A DNA stretch of 64,000 nucleotides from Siphonodentalium dalli (Eukaryota > Mollusca > Scaphopoda > Gadilida > Siphonodentaliidae): NCBI GenBank assembly GCA_032622095.1, contig CP136062.1, positions 248,001 through 312,000 of the forward strand, written 5' to 3'. The notes under the pieces were generated by a model. That model did not search any database and was not told where the DNA came from. It saw only the letters and a program-made list of their open reading frames with translations. Position numbers and translations under genes: made by a program. Shown here piece after piece: positions 56,101 through 64,000 of this stretch. How positions within the stretch are numbered: the first letter of the stretch is position 1; the number at the start of each line of letters is the position of its first letter.

Positions 56101-59100
56101 AAACATGGGCTGAGATGAGTTCTGTGTCATGGGTTCATAACCAAGTTGATCAATGAAAACATGGGCTGAGATGAGTTCTGTGTCATGGGTTCATAACCAA
56201 GTTGATCAATGAAAACATGGGCTGAGATGAGTTCTGTGTCATGGGTTCATAACCAAGTTGATCAATGAAGACATGGGCTGAGATGAGTTCTGTGTCATGG
56301 GTTCATAACCAAGTTGATCAATGAAGACATGGGCTGAGATGAGTTCTGTGTCATGGGTTCATAACCAAGTTGATCAATGAAAACATGGGCTGAGATGAGT
56401 TCTGTGTCATGGGTTCATAAACAAGTTGATCAATGAAAACATGGGCTGAGATGAGTTCTGTGTCATGGGTTCATAACCAAGTTGATCAATGAAAACATGG
56501 GCTGAGATGAGTTCTGTGTCATGGGTTCATAACCAAGTTGATCAATGAAAACATGGGCTGAGATGAGTTCCGTGTCATGGGTTCATAACCAAGTTGATCA
56601 ATGAAGACATGGGCTGAGATGAGTTCTGTGTCATGGGTTCATAACCAAGTTGATCAATGAAAACATGGGCTGAGATGAGTTCTGTGTCATGGGTTCATAA
56701 CCAAGTTGATCAATGAAGACATGGGCTGAGATGAGTTCTGTGTCATGGGTTCATAACCAAGTTGATCAATGAAAACATGGGCTGAGATGAGTTCCGTGTC
56801 ATGGGTTCATAACCAAGTTGATCAATGAAAACATGGGCTGAGATGAGTTCTGTGTCATGGGTTCATAACCAAGTTGATCAATGAAAACATGGGCTGAGAT
56901 GAGTTCTGTGTCATGGGTTCATAACCAAGTTGATCAATGAAAACATGGGCTGAGATGAGTTCTGTGTCATGGGTTCATAACCAAGTTGATCAATGAAGAC
57001 ATGGGCTGAGATGAGTTCTGTGTCATGGGTTCATAACCAAGTTGATCAATGAAAACATGGGCTGAGATGAGTTCTGTGTCATGGGTTCATAATCAAGTTG
57101 ATCAATGAAAACATGGGCTGAGATGAGTTCCGTGTCATGGGTTCATAACCAAGTTGATCAATGCAGACAAGGGCTGAGATGAGTTCTGTGTCATGGGTTC
57201 ATAACCAAGTTGATCAATGAAAACATGGTCTGAGATGAGTTCTGTGTCATGGGTTCATAACCAAGTTGATCAATGAAAACATGGGCTGAGATGAGTTCTG
57301 TGTCATGGGTTCATAACCAAGTTGATCAATGAAAACATGGGCTGAGATGAGTTCTGTGTCATGGGTTCATAACCAAGTTGATCAATGAAAACATGGGCTG
57401 AGATGAGTTCTGTGTCATGGGTTCATAACCAAGTTGATCAATGAAAACATGGGCTGAGATGATTTCTGTGTCATGGGTTCATAACCAAGTTGATCAATGA
57501 AAACATGGGCTGAGATGAGTTCTGTGTCATGGGTTCATAACCAAGTTGATCAATGAAAACATGGGCTGAGATGAATTCTGTGTCATGGGTTCATAACCAA
57601 GTTGATCAATGAAGACATGGGCTGAGATGAGTTCTGTGTCATGGGTTCATAACCAAGTTGATCAATGAAAACATGGGCTGAGATGAGTTCTGTGTCATGG
57701 GTTCATAACCAAGTTGATCAATGAAGACGTGGGCTGAGATGAGTTCTGTGTCATGGGTTCATAACCAAGTTGATCAATGAAAACGTGGGCTGAGATGAGT
57801 TCTGTGTCATGGGTTCATAACCAAGTTGATCAATGAAGACATGGGCTGAGATGAGTTCTGTGTCATGGGTTCATAACCAAGTTGATCAATGAAAACATGT
57901 CCTGAGATGAGATCTGTGTCATGGGTTCATAACCAAGTTGATCAATGAAGACATGGGCTGAGATGAGTTCTGTGCCATGGGTTCATAACCAAGTTGATCA
58001 ATGAAAACATGGGCTGAGATGAGTTCTGTGTCATGGGTTCATAACCAAGTTGATCAATGAAAACATGGGCTGAGATGAGTTCTGTGTCATGGGTTCATAA
58101 CCAAGTTGATCAATAAAAACATGGGCTGAGATGAGTTCTGTGTCATGGGTTCATAACCAAGTTGATCAATGAAAACATGGGCTGAGATGAGTTCTGTGTC
58201 ATGGGTTCATAACCAAGTTGATCAATGAAAACATGGGCTGAGATGAGTTCTGTGTCATGGGTTCATAACCAAGTTGATCAATGAAGACATGGGCTGAGAT
58301 GAGTTCTGTGTCATGGGTTCATAACCAAGTTGATCAATGAAGACATGGGCTGAGATGAGTTCTGTGTCATGGGTTCATAACCAAGTTGATCAATGAAAAC
58401 ATGGGCTGAGATGAGTTCTGTGTCATGGGTTCATAACCAAGTTGATCAATGAAAACATGGGCTGAGATGAGTTCTGTGGTATGGGTTCATAACCAAGTTG
58501 ATCAATGAAAACATGGGCTGAGATGAGTTCCGTGTCATGGGTTCATAACCAAGTTGATCAATGAAGACATGGGCTGAGATGAGTGCTGTGTCATGGGTTC
58601 ATAACCAAGTTGATCAATGAAAACATGGGCTGAGATGAGTTCTGTGTCATGGGTTCATAACCAAGTTGATCAATGAAAACATGGGCTGAGATGAGTTCTG
58701 TGTCATGGGTTCATAACCAAGTTGATCAATGAAAACATGGGCTGAGATGAGTTCTGTGTCATGGGTTCATAACCAAGTTGATCAATGAAAACATGGGCTG
58801 AGATGAGTTCTGTGTCATGGGTTCATAACCAAGTTGATCAATGAAAACATGGGCTGAGATGAGTTCTGTGTCATGGGTTCATAACCAAGTTGATCAATGA
58901 AGACATGGGCTGAGATGAATTCTGTGTCATGGGTTCATAACCAATTTGATCAATGAAAACATGGGCTGAGATGAGTTCTGTGTCATGGGTTCATAACCAA
59001 GTTGATCAATGAAGACATGGGCTGAGATGAGTTCTGTGTCATGGGTTCATAACCAAGTTGATCAATGAAAACGTGGGCTGAGATGAGTTCTGTGTCATGG

Positions 59101-59270
59101 GTTCATAACCAAGTTGATCAATGAAGACATGGGCTGAGATGAGTTCTGTGTCATGGGTTCATAACCAAGTTGATCAATGAAAACATGGGCTGAGATGAGT
59201 TCTGTGTCATGGGTTCATAACCAAGTTGATCAATGAAGACATGGGCTGAGATGAGTTCTGTGCCATGGGT
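53131..59270. repeat. Block duplicated at 4,032 bp and, further on, 4,256 bp
   Basis: 53,131-53,945 recurs at 57,163-57,977, 72 monomers away: C39 (53,131 and 57,163), T2 (53,431 and 57,463), A2 (GATGAATTC, 53,541 and 57,573), G41-G44 (53,691 and 57,723), CATGTCCTG (53,868 and 57,900) and C10 (53,940 and 57,972). From there the relation continues at 4,256 bp, four monomers more: A2 (54,661 and 58,917) and C10 (55,004 and 59,260). A local 952-bp (17-monomer) duplication lies inside the left copy: A2 at 54,661 and 55,613 and C10 at 55,004 and 55,956. This gives a nested order of events without any change of register. Confidence 0.88.
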
Positions 59271-62200
59271 TCATAACCAAGTTGATCAATGAAAACATGG
59301 GCTGAGATGAGTTCTGTGTCATGGGTTCATAACCAAGTTGATCAATGAAAACATGGGCTGAGATGAGTTCTGTGTCATGGGTTCATAACCAAGTTGATCA
59401 ATGAAAACATGGGCTGAGATGAGTTCTGTGTCATGGGTTCATAACCAAGTTGATCAATGAAAACATGGGCTGAGATGAGTTCTGTGTCATGGGTTCATAA
59501 CCAAGTTGATCAATGAAAACATGGGCTGAGATGAGTTCTGTGTCATGGGTTCATAACCAAGTTGATCAATGAAGACATGGGCTGAGATGAGTTCTGTGTC
59601 ATGGGTTCATAACCAAGTTGATCAATGAAGACATGGGCTGAGATGAGTTCTGTGTCATGGGTTCATAACCAAGTTGATCAATGAAAACATGGGCTGAGAT
59701 GAGTTCTGTGTCATGGGTTCATAACCAAGTTGATCAATGAAAACATGGGCTGAGATGAGTTCTGTGTCATGGGTTCATAACCAAGTTGATCAATGTAAAC
59801 ATGGGCTGAGATGAGTTCTGTGTCATGGGTTCATAACCAAGTTGATCAATGAAAACATGGGCTGAGATGAGTTCCGTGTCATGGGTTCATAACCAAGTTG
59901 ATCAATGAAGACATGGGCTGAGATGAGTTCTGTGTCATGGGTTCATAACCAAGTTGATCAATGAAAACATGGGCTGAGATGAGTTCTGTGTCATGGGTTC
60001 ATAACCAAGTTGATCAATGAAGACATGGGCTGAGATGAGTTCTGTGTCATGGGTTCATAACCAAGTTGATCAATGAAAACATGGGCTGAGATGAGTTCCG
60101 TGTCATGGGTTCATAACCAAGTTGATCAATGAAAACATGGGCCGAGATGAGTTCTGTGTCATGGGTTCATAACCAAGTTGATCAATGAAAACATGGGCTG
60201 AGATGAGTTCTGTGTCATGGGTTCATAACCAAGTTGATCAATGAAAACATGGGCTGAGATGAGTTCTGTGTCATGTGTTCATAACCAAGTTGATCAATGA
60301 AAACATGGGCTGAGATGAGTTCTGTGTCATGGGTTCATAACCAAGTTGATCAATGAAAACATGGGCTGAGATGAGTTCTGTGTCATGGGTTCATAACCAA
60401 GTTGATCAATGAACACATGGGCTGAGATGAGTTCTGTGTCATGGGTTCATAACCAAGTTGATCAATGAAAACATGGGCTGAGATGAGTTCTGTGTCATGG
60501 GTTCATAACCAAGTTGATCAATGAAGACATGGGCTGAGATGAGTTCTGTGTCATGGGTTCATAACCAAGTTGATCAATGAAAACATGGGCTGAGATGAGT
60601 TCTGTGTCATGGGTTCATAACCAAGTTGATCAATGAAGACATGGGCTGAGATGAGTTCTGTGTCATGGGTTCATAACCAAGTTGATCAATGAAAACATGG
60701 GCTGAGATGAGTTCTGTGTCATGGGTTCATAACCAAGTTGATCAATGAAGACATGGGCTGAGATGAGTTCTGTGTCATGGGTTCATAACAAAGTTGATCA
60801 ATGAAGACATGGGCTGAGATGAGTTCTGTGTCATGGGTTCATAACCAAGTTGATCAATGAAAACATGGGCTGAGATGAGTTCTGTGCCATGGGTTCATAT
60901 CCAAGTTGATCAATGAAAACATGGGCTGAGATGAGTTCTGTGTCATGGGTTCATAACCAAGTTGACCAATGAAAACATGGGCTAAGATGAGTTCTGTGTC
61001 ATGGGTTCATAACCAAGTTGATCAATGAAAACGTGGGCTGAGATGAGTTCTGTGTCATGGGTTCATAACCAAGTTGATCAATGAAGACATGGGCTGAGAT
61101 GAGTTCTGTGTCATGGGTTCATAACCAAGTTGATCAATGAAGACATGGGCTGAGATGAGTTCTGTGTCATGGGTTCATAACCAAGTTGATCAATGAAAAC
61201 ATGGGCTGAGATGAGTTCTGTGTCATGGGTTCATAACCAAGTTGATCAATGAAGACATGGGCTGAGATGAGTTCTGTGCCATGGGTTCATAACCAAGTTG
61301 ATCAATGAAAACGTGGGCTGAGATGAGTTCTGTGTCATGGGTTCATAACCAAGTTGATCAATGAAGACATGGGCTGAGATGAGTTCTGTGTCATGGGTTC
61401 ATAACCAAGTTGATCAATGAAAACATGGGCTGAGATGAGTTCTGTGTCATGGGTTCATAACCAAGTTGATCAATGAAGACATGGGCTGAGATGAGTTCTG
61501 TGTCATGGGTTCATAACCAAGTTGATCAATGAAGACATGGGCTGAGATGAGTTCTGTGTCATGGGTTCATAACCAAGTTGATCAATGAAAACATGGGCTG
61601 AGATGAGTTCTGTGTCATGGGTTCATAACCAAGTTGATCAATGAAAACATGGGCTGAGATGAGTTCTGTGTCATGGGTTCATAACCAAGTTGATCAATGA
61701 AAACATGGGCTGAGATGAGTTCTGTGTCATGGGTTCATAACCAAGTTGATCAATGAAAACATGGGCTGAGATGAGTTCTGTGTCATGGGTTCATAACCAA
61801 GTTGATCAATGAAGACATGGGCTGAGATGAGTTCTGTGTCATGGGTTCATAACCAAGTTGATCAATGAAGACATGGGCTGAGATGAGTTCTGTGTCATGG
61901 GTTCATAACCAAGTTGATCAATGAAAACATGGGCTGAGATGAGTTCTGTGTCATGGGTTCATAACCAAGTTGATCAATGAAAACATGGGCTGAGATGAGT
62001 TCTGTGTCATGGGTTCATAACCAAGTTGATCAATGAAAACATGGGCTGAGATGAGTTCCGTGTCATGGGTTCATAACCAAGTTGATCAATGAAGACATGG
62101 GCTGAGATGAGTTCTGTGTCATGGGTTCATAACCAAGTTGATCAATGAAAACATGGGCTGAGATGAGTTCTGTGTCATGGGTTCATAACCAAGTTGATCA

Positions 62201-64000
62201 ATGAAAACATGGGCTGAGATGAGTTCTGTGTCATGGGTTCATAACCAAGTTGATCAATGAAAACATGGGCTGAGATGAGTTCTGTGTCATGGGTTCATAA
62301 CCAAGTTGATCAATGAAAACATGGGCTGAGATGAGTTCTGTGTCATGGGTTCATAACCAAGTTGATCAATGAAAACATGGGCTGAGATGAGTTCTGTGTC
62401 ATGGGTTCATAACCAAGTTGATCAATGAAAACATGGGCTGAGATGAGTTCTGTGTCATGGGTTCATAACCAAGTTGATAAATGAAGACATGGGCTGAGAT
62501 GAGTTCTGTGTCATGGGTTCATAACCAAGTTGATCAATGAAAACATGGGCTGAGATGAGTTCTGTGTCATGGGTTCATAACCAAGTTGATCAATGAAAAC
62601 ATGGGCTGAGATGAGTTCTGTGTCATGGGTTCATAACCAAGTTGATCAATGAAAACATGGGCTGAGATGAGTTCTGTGTCATGGGTTCATAACCAAGTTG
62701 ATCAATGAAAACATGGGCTGAGATGAGTTCTGTGTCATGGGTTCATAACCAAGTTGATCAATGAAGACATGGGCTGAGATGAGTTCTGTGTCATGGGTTC
62801 ATAACCAAGTTGATCAATGAAGACATGGGCTGAGATGAGTTCTGTGTCATGGGTTCATAACCAAGTTGATCAATGAAAACATGGGCTGAGATGAGTTCTG
62901 TGTCATGGGTTCATAACCAAGTTGATCAATGAAAACATGGGCTGAGATGAGTTCTGTGTCATGGGTTCATAACCAAGTTGATCAATGAAAACATGGGCTG
63001 AGATGAGTTCCGTGTCATGGGTTCATAACCAAGTTGATCAATGAAGACATGGGCTGAGATGAGTTCTGTGTCATGGGTTCATAACCAAGTTGATCAATGA
63101 AAACATGGGCTGAGATGAGTTCTGTGTCATGGGTTCATAACCAAGTTGATCAATGAAAACATGGGCTGAGATGAGTTCTGTGTCATGGGTTCATAACCAA
63201 GTTGATCAATGAAAACATGGGCTGAGATGAGTTCTGTGTCATGGGTTCATAACCAAGTTGATCAATGAAAACATGACCTGAGATGAGTTCTGTGTCATGG
63301 GTTCATAACCAAGTTGATCAATGAAAACATGGGCTGAGATGAGTTCTGTGTCATGGGTTCATAACCAAGTTGATCAATGAAGACATGGGCTGAGATGAGT
63401 TCTGTGTCATGGGTTCATAACCAAGTTGATCAATGAAGACATGGGCTGAGATGAGTTCTGTGTCATGGGTTCATAACCAAGTTGATCAATGAAAACATGG
63501 GCTGAGATGAGTTCTGTGTCATGGGTTCATAACCAAGTTGATCAATGAAAACATGGGCTGAGATGAGTTCTGTGTCATGGGTTCATAACCAAGTTGATCA
63601 ATGAAAACATGGGCTGAGATGAGTTCCGTGTCATGGGTTCATAACCAAGTTGATCAATGAAGACATGGGCTGAGATGAGTTCTGTGTCATGGGTTCATAA
63701 CCAAGTTGATCAATGAAAACATGGGCTGAGATGAGTTCTGTGTCATGGGTTCATAACCAAGTTGATCAATGAAAACATGGGCTGAGATGAGTTCTGTGTC
63801 ATGGGTTCATAACCAAGTTGATCAATGAAAACATGGGCTGAGATGAGTTCTGTGTCATGGGTTCATAACCAAGTTGATCAATGAAAACATGGGCTGAGAT
63901 GAGTTCTGTGTCATGGGTTCATAACCAAGTTGATCAATGAAAACATGGGCTGAGATGAGTTCTGTGTCATGGGTTCATAACCAAGTTGATCAATGAAAAC
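59271..64000. repeat. Right-hand near-consensus stretch
   Basis: Mostly consensus, G41 and C6 units with few private changes: T39 (AATGTAAAC near 59,796), C50 (GGGCCGAG near 60,143), GTGTTCATAACC near 60,275, C41 (GAACACATGG near 60,413), A25 near 60,790, CATATCC near 60,899, C33 near 60,965 and CATGACCTG near 63,275. C10 lies at 60,884 and 61,276 and not after. A34 (GTTGATAAATG) at 62,479 matches the only other example I saw, at 32,957. The last 2.5 kb is among the least variable parts of the window. The array continues beyond 64,000. Confidence 0.78.

Larger units (their letters stand above)
1..64000. repeat. 56-bp satellite DNA array, 1,142 complete copies
   Basis: A single head-to-tail array fills the window, with every copy in the same orientation. 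Monomer starts fall at 1, 57, 113 and so on, and the last start is at 63,958. That equals 1,142 periods of 56 plus a net shift of 5, which matches the 12 one-base insertions and 7 one-base deletions I located. Most copies differ from consensus at 0-2 positions. The consensus has 17 A, 16 T, 15 G and 8 C (about 41% GC, G over C on this strand). No unique sequence interrupts the array and neither edge is an array boundary. Size, purity and lack of genes fit eukaryotic heterochromatic satellite DNA, shaped by unequal exchange and gene conversion. I do not recognise the family; it could be centromeric, pericentromeric, subtelomeric or on a sex or B chromosome. Confidence 0.98.

Noticed and set aside
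1-64000. CRISPR-like regular repeats
   Set aside because: The whole 56-bp period is conserved; there are no variable spacers between shorter repeats, and no cas genes.
1-64000. Coding minisatellite or repeat protein
   Set aside because: Period 56 is not divisible by three and the consensus has five forward and three reverse stop codons per unit, which cycle through all frames; the longest consensus open stretch is about 39 codons.
1-64000. G-quadruplex array from the two GGG per unit
   Set aside because: The GGG at monomer positions 14-16 and 46-48 are about 30 bases apart, much longer than usual quadruplex loops.
1-64000. Bacterial promoters, ribosome sites or terminators
   Set aside because: Short matches recur every 56 bp simply because the unit recurs, and there is no gene for them to serve.

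Overview
The whole window is one uninterrupted tandem satellite array. Its unit is 56 bp, and the window holds 1,142 complete copies plus a 43-base partial copy at the right end. Taking position 1 as monomer position 1, each unit opens with AGTTCTGTGT, carries CATGGGTTCATAACC at monomer positions 11-25, TTGATCAATG at 29-38, and ends with GGGCTGAGATG at 46-56. The array runs off both ends of the window. I found no gene, RNA gene, transposon, CRISPR array or unique sequence. Because 56 is not a multiple of three, the consensus has stop codons in all six frames, and the longest consensus open stretch is about 39 codons.

A 64-kb array of near-identical short units without genes points to eukaryotic constitutive heterochromatin (pericentromeric, subtelomeric, B- or sex-chromosome). 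The consensus is about 41% GC. It has no CpG and about twice the expected TpG/CpA, and many variants turn TpG or CpA into CpG. This suggests a genome with CpG methylation, such as a vertebrate or a plant. I do not recognise the satellite family and do not name a species.

The structure lies in the variants. Monomers usually differ from consensus at 0-2 positions, and the same variants recur in fixed order at fixed distances, which shows higher-order duplication. From left to right: 1-4.8 kb is a block repeated at 2,911 bp (52 monomers less one base) with a nested 1,008-bp duplication. 4.8-8.4 kb holds two tandem copies of a 1,792-bp (32-monomer) unit. 8.4-15.6 kb holds further copies at offsets of 2,800 and 5,991 bp. 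15.6-19.2 kb is rich in monomers with G at position 41. 19.2-24.6 kb is a four-copy family spaced 1,288, 2,128 and 1,176 bp. Near 24.6 kb the set of variants changes. 26.2-33.7 kb is a family spaced 2,408, 1,904 and 1,792 bp. 35.9-43.4 kb is a block duplicated at 4,481 bp, including a private one-base insertion. 43.4-48.2 kb contains a 3,080-bp duplication. 47.9-50.7 kb has 11 of the 19 single-base indels I found in the window. 50.7-64 kb returns to a clean register, with duplications at 840, 952, 4,032 and 4,256 bp. Summing the indels (12 insertions, 7 deletions, net +5) exactly explains the register at the right end, where the last monomer starts at 63,958.

The best leads are a seven-copy higher-order haplotype with exactly conserved internal spacing between 27 and 58 kb, the sharp indel cluster at 48-50.7 kb (either an assembly-quality problem or an array seam), and the change in variants near 24.6 kb. 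Monomer variants are named below by monomer position (for example G41 means G instead of A at position 41).
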